NCBI GenBank assembly: GCA_021816775.1
Contig: JAKAXA010000012.1
Span: forward strand, 1-64,000
Length of the DNA: 64,000 bases
Direction of reading: 5' to 3'
Origin: Pseudomonadota bacterium
Lineage (GTDB): Bacteria > Pseudomonadota > Gammaproteobacteria > Steroidobacterales > Steroidobacteraceae
A program made the translations under genes and the position numbers. Positions 25,350-33,533 of the stretch are shown here, in pieces (the first letter of the stretch is position 1; each line of letters begins with the position of its first letter). Below the pieces are notes generated by a model. The model saw nothing but the letters and a program-made list of their open reading frames with translations. It searched no databases and had not been told where the DNA came from.

Positions 25350-25990
25350 CGTTTGCTCGCGTGCCGGGCGCGCAGCTCCGCGGCGATGCGCTCGAGGGAT
25401 AGGCCCCGGCTCTTCAGCAGCAGCGCCAGGTGATAGATGAGATCGGCGGACTCGGCCACGAGCTTCTCCTCGCCCTCGGTGACTGCCGCGAGCGCCACCT
25501 CCAGCCCTTCCTCCCCGACCTTCTGCGCCATGCGGTTCACGCCTTCGGCGTAGAGCCGCGCGGTGTAGCTGCCCTCGGGGCGCTGGGCGATGCGCTCGGC
25601 GATGACTGCCTCGAGCTCGGTGAGGAAGGCGAGCGGGGCTGCCGGCTCGCCGAAGCAGCCGCTCGTGCCGAGGTGGCAGACCGGCCCGCGCGGGCGGGCG
25701 GTGATGAGCAGTGCATCGCGATCGCAATCGGTGCGCGCCTCGATGAACTCGAGCGTGTTGCCCGAAGTCTCGCCCTTTTCCCACAGCCGCCCGCGGCTGC
25801 GGCTGAGGAACACCACGCGGCCGCGTTTGAACGTCTCGGCGAGCGCCTCGCGGTTCATGTAGCCGAGCATGCGCACGGCGCCGGCCGGATCGACGATGAT
25901 CGCCGGCAGCAGCCCGCCCTGCTTGGCGAAGTCCAGCCGCGCGATGTCCCCGGGAGTGAGCGGCGCGCCGGCCGCAGGGGTTGAGTTCAT
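25346..25990 (-). CDS. hisIE: Phosphoribosyl-AMP cyclohydrolase / phosphoribosyl-ATP pyrophosphatase
   Basis: Bifunctional histidine-pathway enzyme for steps 2 and 3, 214 residues. The HisI half includes [34 protein letters not shown] and the metal/catalytic Cys-His block [20 protein letters not shown]. The HisE half starts near residue 115 with [20 protein letters not shown] and ends with [20 protein letters not shown], the MazG-like Mg-binding helices. Start ATG 25990 overlaps the end of hisF by four bases. It is the last gene of the his operon and converges with the HxlR gene. Confidence 0.97.
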   Translation of the reverse strand: MNSTPAAGAPLTPGDIARLDFAKQGGLLPAIIVDPAGAVRMLGYMNREALAETFKRGRVVFLSRSRGRLWEKGETSGNTLEFIEARTDCDRDALLITARPRGPVCHLGTSGCFGEPAAPLAFLTELEAVIAERIAQRPEGSYTARLYAEGVNRMAQKVGEEGLEVALAAVTEGEEKLVAESADLIYHLALLLKSRGLSLERIAAELRARHASKR

Positions 25991-26754
25991 GGTCGCACCT
26001 CGATTCCGGCCGCGCGCAGCGCGCGCTTCAGCTGCGGGATGGCGATGACGCCGTCGTGAAACACGCTCGCCGCGAGCGCCGCATCGACGCCAGCGTCGCG
26101 AAACGCAGCCGTGAAATGCTCGATCGCGCCGGCGCCGCCGGAGGCCACGAGCGGCACGTGGCACGCCGCGCGCACGGTGTGCAGCTGTTCGATGTCGTAA
26201 CCGCGCCGCACGCCGTCGCTTCCCATGCAGTTGAGGACGATTTCCCCGGCGCCGCGCGCTTGCGCCTCGCGCACCCATTCGAGCACGTCGCGGCCGGACT
26301 CGCGCGTGCGCGCCGGATCACCGGTGAACTGATAGGCGCGGTAGCCCTCGGCGGTGAGCTGGCTGTCGATGCCCACCACCACGCACTGCGCGCCGAAGCG
26401 GCGGCTGAGCGCATCGATCAGCCCGGGGTCGGCGAGCGCGGGGGAGTTGACCGAGATCTTCTCCGCGCCGGCGTTCAACACTGCCTCGGCGTCGGCCACC
26501 GAGCGGATGCCCCCCGCCACGCAGAACGGAATGTCGAGCACCCGCGCAACGCGCCGCACCCAGCTGCGATCGACCGAGCGGCCCTGCGGGCTCGCGGTGA
26601 TGTCGTAAAAGACGAGCTCGTCCGCGCCCTCGTCGCGGTAGCGCTGTGCGAGCGTCATGATGTCCCCGACCACGCGGTGATCGCGGAATCTGACGCCCTT
26701 GACGACCTGGCCGTCGCGCACGTCTAGGCAGGGGATGATGCGTCGGGCAAGAAT
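25987..26754 (-). CDS. hisF: Imidazole glycerol phosphate synthase subunit HisF, probable ATT start
   Basis: Cyclase subunit of IGP synthase: with HisH it converts PRFAR to IGP and AICAR. The first conserved residues [20 protein letters not shown] place catalytic Asp11 correctly only if translation begins at the ATT at 26752-26754; the second catalytic Asp is in VVVGIDSQL (near 130). The first standard start codon, GTG 26721, would remove eleven residues including Asp11. GAGGAG at 26763-26768 lies eight bases before ATT, ideal spacing, and no other ATG, GTG or TTG exists in frame between. The resulting 255 residues equal the family length. It overlaps the end of hisA by 31 bases. A base error (ATG read as ATT) is the alternative. 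Confidence 0.95.
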   Translation of the reverse strand: MLARRIIPCLDVRDGQVVKGVRFRDHRVVGDIMTLAQRYRDEGADELVFYDITASPQGRSVDRSWVRRVARVLDIPFCVAGGIRSVADAEAVLNAGAEKISVNSPALADPGLIDALSRRFGAQCVVVGIDSQLTAEGYRAYQFTGDPARTRESGRDVLEWVREAQARGAGEIVLNCMGSDGVRRGYDIEQLHTVRAACHVPLVASGGAGAIEHFTAAFRDAGVDAALAASVFHDGVIAIPQLKRALRAAGIEVRP

Positions 26755-27476
26755 GGGATCAACTCCTCAGCGGTGATGCGCTGCTCGAGCAGCGCCTTGC
26801 CGCTCACGGCAGCGGCGACGCCGGCGAGCTCGAGCGCGCGCAGGTCCTGCGCATCGCGCACTCCGCCGGAGGCTTGCCAGGCGAGCTGCGGATAACGCGC
26901 GCGGGCGGCGGCGTACAGCGTGACATTCGGTCCGGCGAGGGCGCCGTCGCGAGCGATGTCCGTGCACAGCACGTGTCGGACGGCGCCGCTCGGATAGCAA
27001 TCGAGCGCATCCCACAGGCTTGCCGCCGCCGGCTCGCGCCAGCCGCGCGTGTGCACCTGCGGCTCGCCGCGCGCATCCAGTCGCACATCGAGCGCGAGGC
27101 AGATGCGCTCGCTGCCGAAGCGCGCAAGCCACTCGATCACCTCACCAGGCCGCTCGACGGCGGCGCTGCCCACCACCACGCGCGCCACGCCGGCGCCGAG
27201 CAACTCCTCGATCAGCGCCGCGCAGCGGATGCCGCCGCCGGCCTGCACGCGCAGCCCCGCTTGGGCGGCCATCGCGCCGATCACGGCACGGTTGCCGAGC
27301 GCCCCGTCCCGCGCGCCGTCGAGGTCGACCACATGCACCCAGGCGGCGCCGAGGGCGCGGTAATGCGCGAGCAGCTCGAGCGGATCGTGCGGATAGCGTG
27401 TCTCGGCCGCGAAGTCGCCCTGATACAGCCGCACACAGCGGCCCTGACGCAGATCGATTGCAGGCATCAGTAACAT
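26724..27476 (-). CDS. hisA: ProFAR isomerase HisA
   Basis: 1-(5-phosphoribosyl)-5-[(phosphoribosylamino)methylideneamino]imidazole-4-carboxamide isomerase, a TIM barrel of about 250 residues. [19 protein letters not shown] carries the first catalytic Asp; [23 protein letters not shown] and VVVGSAAV are phosphate-binding loops; [14 protein letters not shown] carries the second catalytic Asp and ASGGVRD the last phosphate loop. ATG 27467 is an alternative start three codons later. It begins four bases after the hisH stop and overlaps hisF. Confidence 0.97.
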   Translation of the reverse strand: MLLMPAIDLRQGRCVRLYQGDFAAETRYPHDPLELLAHYRALGAAWVHVVDLDGARDGALGNRAVIGAMAAQAGLRVQAGGGIRCAALIEELLGAGVARVVVGSAAVERPGEVIEWLARFGSERICLALDVRLDARGEPQVHTRGWREPAAASLWDALDCYPSGAVRHVLCTDIARDGALAGPNVTLYAAARARYPQLAWQASGGVRDAQDLRALELAGVAAAVSGKALLEQRITAEELIPFLPDASSPA

Positions 27477-27480
27477 CGCG

Positions 27481-28074
27481 CTACAGACCGAGGAAGTTCT
27501 CGAGCACGCGCGCGCCGCTTGCCGCGGATCGCTCGGGGTGAAACTGCACGCCCCAGAAGTTCTTGCGCCGCACCACCGCCGAGAGCGGCCCGCCGTACTC
27601 GACCGGCGCGAGCGTGAACGGTCCGGGCGCAGCGGCGTAGCTGTGCACGAAATAAAAGTACGCCTCGGGGCCCACTCCGGCGAGCAGCGGATCGTTCGTG
27701 AGCGAGGCGAGCCGGTTCCAGCCCATGTGCGGCACGGGCCGCCTCGCGCTCGCCTCGAGGCGATGCACCGCACCGGGAAGGATCGCGAGGCAATCGGTGG
27801 CGCCCTCCGCGGAGGACTCGAACAGCAGCTGCATGCCGAGGCAGATGCCGAGCACCGGCTGGGTGAGCGTAGGTATGAGTTGCGCGAGGTCCGCGCCGCG
27901 CAGCCGGCGCATCGCATCCACTGCCGAGCCGACTCCGGGCAGGACCACGCGCTCTGCGGCGGCGATCTCGCGTGCATCGGCGCTGACGCGTGCCGCGGCG
28001 CCGAGCCGCTCGAAGGCGAACTGCAGCGAGGCGAGATTGGCGCCGCCGCTGTCGATGATGACCGTGCCCGTCAC
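27481..28074 (-). CDS. hisH: Imidazole glycerol phosphate synthase glutaminase subunit HisH
   Basis: Class I glutamine amidotransferase subunit of IGP synthase (197 residues), feeding ammonia to HisF. Visible are the opening VIIDSGGANLASLQFAFERL, the oxyanion loop LPGVGSA, the nucleophile in GICLGMQLLFE (Cys near 78) and the His-Glu pair in GVQFHPERS near the end. HMGWNRL and YFVHSY are typical. The start overlaps hisB by four bases. Confidence 0.97.
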   Translation of the reverse strand: MTGTVIIDSGGANLASLQFAFERLGAAARVSADAREIAAAERVVLPGVGSAVDAMRRLRGADLAQLIPTLTQPVLGICLGMQLLFESSAEGATDCLAILPGAVHRLEASARRPVPHMGWNRLASLTNDPLLAGVGPEAYFYFVHSYAAAPGPFTLAPVEYGGPLSAVVRRKNFWGVQFHPERSAASGARVLENFLGL

Positions 28075-29144
28075 AGCGAGCCCTTGGTGCTCGGGAGCTG
28101 CTCGCTCTCGCGCCGCAGCGCCTGGCGCAGCGCGCGGCCGACGGCCTTGAAGCAGCCCTCGATCATGTGATGGCTGTTCTCGCCGCTGACGCTCACGTGA
28201 ATGGCCGCGCCGAGGCTGTCGGCGAGGGAGCGGAAGAAGTGCGGCACGAGCTCGGTCGGCAGCCCGCCGACACTCTCGCGCGCGAAGCGGCCCTCGAAGC
28301 GGCTGAAGGGGCGGCCCGAGAGGTCGATGGCCACCTGTGCCTGCGCCTCGTCCATCGGCAGCACAAACCCGTAGCGGGCGATGCCGACCTTGGGGCCGAG
28401 GGCGCGCCGCAGCGCCTCACCGAGGGCGAGCGCGCAGTCCTCCACGGTGTGATGCTCGTCGATGCCGAGATCGCCCTGGCAGGCGAGCTCGAGCGCGAAG
28501 CCGCCGTGGGCGGCGAGCTGCTCGAGCATGTGATCGAAGAACCCGATGCCGCTCGCGATGCGCACGGGACCCGCGGTATCGAGATCGACGTGCACCTTGA
28601 TCTCCGTCTCGCGGGTGCGCCGCTCGATGCGCGCGCGCCGCGCCGTCAGTTCGGCGACGGCCGCCGGCCAGGTCTGATGCGCCGCGCCGTCGCGCCGCAC
28701 GCGCACGCCGCGCACGCCGAGATTGGCGGCAAATTGCAGATCGGTGTCGCGGTCGCCGATCACGGCGCTCGCGGCGAGGTCGACGCCCTGGGTGCGGATG
28801 TACTCATCGACCAGCGCCGTGTTGGGCTTGCGGCAGGCGCAGCCGTCGGCCGCAGCGTGCGGGCAGACGAATACCGCATCGAAGGCAATGCCCTGGGCGG
28901 CGAAGGTCTCGAGAACGAACCCGTGCGCACTCTCGAACTGCGCGCGAGGGAACGACGGGGTGCCCAGGCCGTCCTGATTGGTCACCATCACCAGCCGGTA
29001 GCCGCGTCGCTGCAGCGTATCGAGCGCCGCGAACACCCCGGGCATGAATCGGACTTTCTCGAGCGCATCGACCTGCTCATCCGGCGGCTCCTCGATGAGC
29101 GTGCCGTCGCGGTCGATGAACAGCGTGGCGGCAGGCCGGCTCAT
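28071..29144 (-). CDS. hisB: Bifunctional histidinol-phosphatase / IGP dehydratase HisB
   Basis: Fused enzyme for two histidine steps, 357 residues. The N-terminal HAD phosphatase has the motif FIDRDGTLI (nucleophile DxD near residue 10), MVTNQDG, the zinc-binding Cys/His loop CPHAAADGCACRKP and VIGDRDTDLQFA. The C-terminal dehydratase starts near residue 170 (TRETEIKVHVDLDTAG) with the manganese motifs FFDHMLEQLAAHGGF, DEHHTVEDCALALGEAL and SGENSHHMIEGCFKAVGRAL. The fused form is typical of gammaproteobacteria. It overlaps hisC by four bases. Confidence 0.97.
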   Translation of the reverse strand: MSRPAATLFIDRDGTLIEEPPDEQVDALEKVRFMPGVFAALDTLQRRGYRLVMVTNQDGLGTPSFPRAQFESAHGFVLETFAAQGIAFDAVFVCPHAAADGCACRKPNTALVDEYIRTQGVDLAASAVIGDRDTDLQFAANLGVRGVRVRRDGAAHQTWPAAVAELTARRARIERRTRETEIKVHVDLDTAGPVRIASGIGFFDHMLEQLAAHGGFALELACQGDLGIDEHHTVEDCALALGEALRRALGPKVGIARYGFVLPMDEAQAQVAIDLSGRPFSRFEGRFARESVGGLPTELVPHFFRSLADSLGAAIHVSVSGENSHHMIEGCFKAVGRALRQALRRESEQLPSTKGSL

Positions 29145-30196
29145 GACCAGCTCTCCAGCAGTCGCGCGTTCTGCTCGCTGGTGCCGATGCTGATGCGCAG
29201 CGCCCGGCCGAGCCCGGGATAGCCGCGCGCATCGCGCACCAGCAGTCCGGCCGAGGCGGCGCGCCTGAGCGCGCCGTCGGCGTCGGCGAATTCGGCCAGC
29301 ACGAAGTTGGCATCGCTCGGCCAGAGACGCGTGATGCCAGGCAGGGCGGCGAGCGCGCCCTGCAGGCGCGAGCGCTCGGCGAGCAGGGCGGCAAGCTGCG
29401 CGCGGCCGGCCTCGAGCGACTGCGGACTCAAGCGCGAGAGCGCCGCGCTCACGGTGAGCCTCGGGATGGCATACGGCGGGATGATCTTGGCGAGCAGCGC
29501 GATGATCTGCGGATCGGCGAGCAACGCCCCACAGCGCGCCCCGGCCAGGCCGTAGGCCTTCGAGAGCGTGCGCAGCACGGCAAGGTTGGGAAATTCCTCG
29601 AGCCGCCGCGCCAGGCTCGCGCGGCCGGAGAACTCGATATACGCCTCATCGATCACCACCAGCGCGCGGCCGGCGAGCTCGCGCGCGATGCGCAGCATGG
29701 AGCGCTCTGCGAGCAGGTTGCCGGTGGGGTTGTTCGGCGAGCACAGAAACACGAGCTTGGTGGTCCGCGCGCACCGCTCGAGCACCGCGGCCTCATCGAG
29801 CGCGAAGCCCTGCTCGGGGCGAAGCGGCGCCTCGATCACGGCTGCCCCCTGAATGCGCGCCGACACCGCGTACATGCCGAAGGTCGGCGGGCAGACGAGC
29901 ACCGCGTCCTCGCCCGCCCGGCAAAAGGCGCGGCACAGCAGATCGATCGCCTCGTCGCTGCCGCGGCCGAGCAGCAGCGCGCGCGCTGAGACGCCGTAGA
30001 GTGCGGCGAGCCGCTCGATGAGCTCGCGCGGCTGCGGCTCGGGGTAGCGGTTAAGACCGTCGCGGCCATCACCACCGGCCGGGTCCCACGGCAGCTCGTT
30101 GGCATGCAGGCGCTCAAGATCCGGCCGCCAGGCGGCGTGCTCGTAGACCCGCAGCGCCACGATCTCCGGTCGCGCCAGGGCATGGACCCAGCTCAT
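29141..30196 (-). CDS. hisC: Histidinol-phosphate aminotransferase
   Basis: PLP-dependent transaminase converting imidazole acetol phosphate to histidinol phosphate (351 residues). Features are NELPWDP near the N-terminus, LLGRGSDEAIDLLCRAFC, FLCSPNNPTGN, VVIDEAYIEFSG and the PLP lysine in TLSKAYGLAGARCGALLA (near residue 208). ATG 30196 overlaps the hisD stop by four bases. Confidence 0.97.
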   Translation of the reverse strand: MSWVHALARPEIVALRVYEHAAWRPDLERLHANELPWDPAGGDGRDGLNRYPEPQPRELIERLAALYGVSARALLLGRGSDEAIDLLCRAFCRAGEDAVLVCPPTFGMYAVSARIQGAAVIEAPLRPEQGFALDEAAVLERCARTTKLVFLCSPNNPTGNLLAERSMLRIARELAGRALVVIDEAYIEFSGRASLARRLEEFPNLAVLRTLSKAYGLAGARCGALLADPQIIALLAKIIPPYAIPRLTVSAALSRLSPQSLEAGRAQLAALLAERSRLQGALAALPGITRLWPSDANFVLAEFADADGALRRAASAGLLVRDARGYPGLGRALRISIGTSEQNARLLESWS

Positions 30197-31533
30197 GAGC
30201 GTGATTCCTGTGCTGCGCGCCGCTCCACGGCGCCGCCCTCGAGTGCGCGCAGGCGGCAGGTGACGGCGGCCGCGTGCGCATCGAGACCCTCGAGTTGCGC
30301 CAGTGTGACGGCAGTGGGACCCAGTGCGCGAAGACCCGCGGGCGTTAACTCCTGCACGGTGATGCGCTTGAGGTAATCGGGCACACCGAGGCCGCTGTAG
30401 GCGCGCGCGTACCCATAGGTCGGCAGCACGTGGTTGGTGCCCGAGCAGTAATCGCCCATCGGCTCCGGCGACCACGCGCCAAGGAACACCGAACCGGCAT
30501 TGACGATGCGCGCCAGCAGTGCGCGCGGCTCGCGGACCTGCAGAATGAGGTGTTCTGCGGCGTATGCATTGGCGACGGCGACGGCAGTATCGAGATCCGC
30601 CACCACCAGCGCGCGGCTCGATTTGATGGATTGTTCAAGGATGTCGCCGCGGGAGAGACTCCTCATCTGCGCCCCGACGGCGGCGCTGACGGCCTGTGCG
30701 AGCGGCGCGCTGGGAGTGACCAGGATGGCCTGGGCGTTGGCGTCGTGCTCGGCTTGCGCCAGCAGGTCGGCGGCGACGAAATCGGGGCGGGCGCTCTCGT
30801 CGGCGAGGACCATCACCTCCGAGGGGCCGGCGGGCATGTCGCAGGCGGCGCCGAGCGGGTCGGCCGCGGCGGCCTGCTTGGCGGCCGTGACCCAGGCGTT
30901 GCCGGGGCCGAAGACCTTGTCGACCTTGGGGATGCGGGCCGTGCCGTAGGCGAGGGCGGCAATGGCCTGCGCGCCGCCGACTTTGAAGACCTGCCCGATG
31001 CCGCAGAGTTCGGCGGCGAGCAGCACCGCCGGATGCGCGCGGCCGGCGCGGTCGGGCGGCGTGCACAGCACCCGCTGCGGGCAGCCGGCGATTCGTGCCG
31101 GCACTGCAAGCATGACCACGGCAGAGGGCAGCGGCGCCGAGCCCGCCGGCACGTACAATCCAACCGCGCCGATCGGCCGGTACAGCCGCTCGCAGCGCAC
31201 TCCCGGCGCCGTCTCGATGCTCACGCTCTCGAGGCCGTCGGTGCGATGGAAGCGCTCGACATTCTCGATCGCGCGCTCGAGCGCCGCACGCTGCGCCGGG
31301 CCGACCGCGCTGCGCGCGGCGGCGAACTCCGCAGCTTCGACCCGCGGATTCTCGAGGTCGACACCGTCGAAGCGGCGCGTGTATTCGCGCACGGCCGCAT
31401 CGCCGCGCTCGCGCACCGCCGACATGACCTCGCGCACGAGGTCCTCGATGTCCTTGCGCGCCCGCTGCACCGGGCGCTCGAGCGCGGCACGCTGCTCGGT
31501 GGCGCTGAGCCGGCTCCACTGCAGGATGCGCAT
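30193..31533 (-). CDS. hisD: Histidinol dehydrogenase
   Basis: Zinc enzyme performing the last two oxidations of histidine synthesis with NAD (446 residues). Markers are YRPIGAVGLYVPAGSAPLPS, VFKVGGAQAIAALAYGT, DKVFGPGNAWVTAAK, DMPAGPSEVMVLADE, LLAQAEHD (zinc Gln and His) and AAEHLILQVREP (catalytic Glu-His). GDYCSGTNHVLPTYGYARAY near the C-terminus completes the active site. It begins four bases after the hisG stop. Confidence 0.97.
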   Translation of the reverse strand: MRILQWSRLSATEQRAALERPVQRARKDIEDLVREVMSAVRERGDAAVREYTRRFDGVDLENPRVEAAEFAAARSAVGPAQRAALERAIENVERFHRTDGLESVSIETAPGVRCERLYRPIGAVGLYVPAGSAPLPSAVVMLAVPARIAGCPQRVLCTPPDRAGRAHPAVLLAAELCGIGQVFKVGGAQAIAALAYGTARIPKVDKVFGPGNAWVTAAKQAAAADPLGAACDMPAGPSEVMVLADESARPDFVAADLLAQAEHDANAQAILVTPSAPLAQAVSAAVGAQMRSLSRGDILEQSIKSSRALVVADLDTAVAVANAYAAEHLILQVREPRALLARIVNAGSVFLGAWSPEPMGDYCSGTNHVLPTYGYARAYSGLGVPDYLKRITVQELTPAGLRALGPTAVTLAQLEGLDAHAAAVTCRLRALEGGAVERRAAQESRS

Positions 31534-31537
31534 GGGG

Positions 31538-32434
31538 CTACGCCAGCATCTTTTCGACGGGCAGCACGAGCACTGCGCTCGCGCCGGCCTTCTTCAGCCG
31601 CTCGAGCGTCTCCCAGAACACGGTCTCGCGGCACACCGCGTGCACCGCGACTTTGTCGGGTGAGCCCTCGAGCGGAATGATGGTCGGGAACTCGCTGCCG
31701 GGCAGGAGCCTGCGGATCTCATCGAGCGCGGCGCGCGGGGCGTGCAGCATGATGTACTTGCTCTCGCGCACCTGCTGCACGCCGTCGAGGCGCATCACCA
31801 GCCGCTCGACCCATTCGCTCTTCAGCGGCGGCAGAGTGAGCGGCGTGCGGATCAGCACCGCGTGGCTCTCGAGCACGGTCTCGACCTCGCGCAGGTGGTT
31901 CGCCTGCAGCGTCGAGCCGGTCGAGACCAGATCGCAGATCAGGTCGGCCCGGCCGAGGCGCGGGGCGATCTCGACCGCTCCGGAGAGGGTGACGATCTCG
32001 GCCGTCACGCCCCGCTCGCGCAGGTAATTCTCCAGCAGGTAGGGATACGTGGTGGCGATGCGCTTGCCCGCGAGGCCGGCGGGCCCGGCGAACGCCTGGC
32101 CCTGGGGTACCGCGAGGCTGAGCCGGCAGCGCCCGAAATCCAGCGTGCGCAGCGGTTCGAAGCGCACCGGGTGACCGCGCGCGGCGAGCTCGAGGCGCTT
32201 CTCCTCGAGCACGTTCAGCCCCACCAGCCCCAGGTCGCACACGTCCTCCTGCACCAGATCGGGGATGTCGTCATCGCGCACGAACAGCACATCGAGCGGC
32301 ATGTTCTCCCCGTAGGCCATCAGCTGATCCTTGCCGCGGGAGATCTTCAGCCCGCAGCGCGCGAGCATCTCGAGCGAGGGATCGGTGAGGCGGCCGGATT
32401 TCTGGATGGCGAGCTTCAGGCGCGGCTCATCCAT
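31538..32434 (-). CDS. hisG: ATP phosphoribosyltransferase (long form)
   Basis: First enzyme of histidine synthesis, joining ATP and PRPP, and the step inhibited by histidine. At 298 residues it is the long form with a C-terminal ACT-like regulatory domain (from about residue 220). KLAIQKSGRLTDPSLEMLAR opens the protein; GLVGLNVLEEK, RIATTYPYLLENYLRERG and the PRPP loop DLICDLVSTGSTLQANHL follow. It starts inside the last codons of the TrpR-family gene (eight-base overlap), so translation is coupled. Confidence 0.97.
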   Translation of the reverse strand: MDEPRLKLAIQKSGRLTDPSLEMLARCGLKISRGKDQLMAYGENMPLDVLFVRDDDIPDLVQEDVCDLGLVGLNVLEEKRLELAARGHPVRFEPLRTLDFGRCRLSLAVPQGQAFAGPAGLAGKRIATTYPYLLENYLRERGVTAEIVTLSGAVEIAPRLGRADLICDLVSTGSTLQANHLREVETVLESHAVLIRTPLTLPPLKSEWVERLVMRLDGVQQVRESKYIMLHAPRAALDEIRRLLPGSEFPTIIPLEGSPDKVAVHAVCRETVFWETLERLKKAGASAVLVLPVEKMLA

Positions 32435-32837
32435 TGCGCGTGCCCTCGCGGCGGCGGGCGAGGCCGGCGGCGCGCCCCGCATCGGCCGGCGCGGCGCCGG
32501 CCGATGCGGCCGCGCGCGCGGCGTGCAGGTGCCACTTGCCGAGGCGCTGCGCGACCAGACCGTAGCCGCCGTGGCCGGTGACGAGGAAGCGCGCCACGCG
32601 ACCGATGGTGGTCACGCTGACGCCGGTGAGGTGGTGGATCTCCCGGTACGGCAGTCCGCGGCTGAGGTAGTCGACCACCGACCAGCGGTCGGCCATCGCC
32701 TGCAGCTCCGCGGGCGTGCACAGGTCGCGGAAGAATGCGCGCACTTCCTCCGCGTCGCGCAGTGCGGCGATGGCCGTGTACAGATTGCGCTCGGCGAGCG
32801 CCTCCTGGCGGGGCGTGAGGCTGCGGTGATTTTTCAT
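32427..32837 (-). CDS. TrpR/YerC-family repressor, likely regulator of the his operon
   Basis: A 136-residue DNA-binding protein of the TrpR-like YerC/YecD family and the first gene of the his operon. The conserved core is LYTAIAALRDAEEVRAFFRD and LCTPAELQAMADRWSVVDYL, then the helix-turn-helix GLPYREIHHLTGVSVTTIGR, with RVARFLVTGHGGYGLV after it. A 40-residue Ala/Arg-rich tail follows the family domain. Overlap with hisG by eight bases and a TrpR-like palindrome directly upstream suggest autoregulated control of histidine synthesis; histidine as corepressor is an inference from context. Confidence 0.9.
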   Translation of the reverse strand: MKNHRSLTPRQEALAERNLYTAIAALRDAEEVRAFFRDLCTPAELQAMADRWSVVDYLSRGLPYREIHHLTGVSVTTIGRVARFLVTGHGGYGLVAQRLGKWHLHAARAAASAGAAPADAGRAAGLARRREGTRNG

Positions 32838-32858
32838 CTCGATCCACTGTAATAGTAC

Positions 32859-32872
32859 GCTAGTACACTAGC
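32859..32872 (-). promoter_or_regulatory. TrpR-type palindrome upstream of the his operon
   Basis: On the minus strand GCTAGT-GT-ACTAGC has perfect 6-bp arms with the CTAGT/ACTAG halves characteristic of TrpR-family operators. It lies 21 bases upstream of the regulator start codon. TACTAT (minus strand, about 32853-32858), overlapping its downstream edge, may be the -10 element, so binding would block the promoter. Confidence 0.65.
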
Positions 32873-33249
32873 ATAGATACGCGGCCGGCGCCAGCCCCCG
32901 GGCGAAGCGCGTGCGCCAGGCACCTGAAAATGACGGCGGCAGGGCCGGTTGCCTCGCCGGCGACGGCTCGCCGCGCCACAGCGGCGCACGTGCCTGCACG
33001 TTGCTACGGATTGGTTTAGGGGCGCGCGCGGCATCCGCGCCGCGTCTGCCGCTGCCGCGGGGGTGGCGAGCGCCACGGCGCGGGCAACCGTGTGAAAGCG
33101 CCTCGGGCTGACCCCACAACGCCGGCCGCGCTGCAGCCGCTCAGTCGCTGTGACGCCTCACGTCTCGTGCATCGGGGCCGCGGGCGGCATCGTGGAGACG
33201 GGCCGCGCCGCTCGATCGGGGAGGTGGCCGAGTCGGATGTGCCTGGCGC
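32873..33249. other. Intergenic region between divergent his and met units
   Basis: No gene is supported. The left end holds the upstream promoter sequence of the his operon (TATCTA near 32873 on the minus strand). The rest is GC-rich with no repeat or terminator noticed. Confidence 0.4.
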
Positions 33250-33279
33250 TTGACCGGCCGCGGGACGACCCCCTAAACT
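33250..33279 (+). promoter_or_regulatory. Promoter of the metX-metB operon
   Basis: TTGACC (33250-33255), an 18-base spacer and TAAACT (33274-33279) form a good sigma-70 promoter. Transcription would start near the first base of the SAM riboswitch aptamer. Confidence 0.65.
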
Positions 33280-33285
33280 GCGCCT

Positions 33286-33372
33286 GACTCATCGAGACCG
33301 GCTGAGGGATTAGGCCCTTAGACGCCGGGGCAACCGCCAGGCCCAACCAGCCTGTAAAGGTGCCAACTCCTG
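33286..33372 (+). ncRNA. SAM riboswitch (S-box, SAM-I class)
   Basis: The leader contains the S-box signatures in order: TCATCGAGA, CTGAGGGA (kink-turn side), AGGCCC, GGGGCAACC and GGTGCCAACTCC, all essential for binding S-adenosylmethionine. It sits just downstream of a promoter and about 160 bases before a methionine-biosynthesis gene pair. No T-run terminator follows, so control is probably at translation via the hairpin at 33489-33529. The related SAM-I/IV variant class cannot be excluded by eye. Confidence 0.9.
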
Positions 33373-33488
33373 CGATTCGGCCGCGCCGCCTGCGGGCACG
33401 GAACGGATCGACAGATGAGCGAACTGCGTGGCTCCGCGCCGCTGGTGCGGGGATGGACGCAGCCCACCCGCCAGGTCCCTGGTGGGAC

Positions 33489-33529
33489 GCTCCGCAAGAG
33501 TGCTCGGTGAGCCGAGAGGAATGCGGAGC
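33489..33529 (+). promoter_or_regulatory. Hairpin sequestering the metX ribosome-binding site
   Basis: GCTCCGCA (33489-33496) is exactly complementary to TGCGGAGC (33522-33529), which contains the Shine-Dalgarno GGAG (33525-33528) of the gene starting at 33534. A smaller stem CTCGG/CCGAG is nested in the loop. It is a plausible expression platform of the SAM riboswitch. Another hairpin, CCCGCCAG with CTGGTGGG, lies just upstream. Confidence 0.55.
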
Positions 33530-33533
33530 CATC

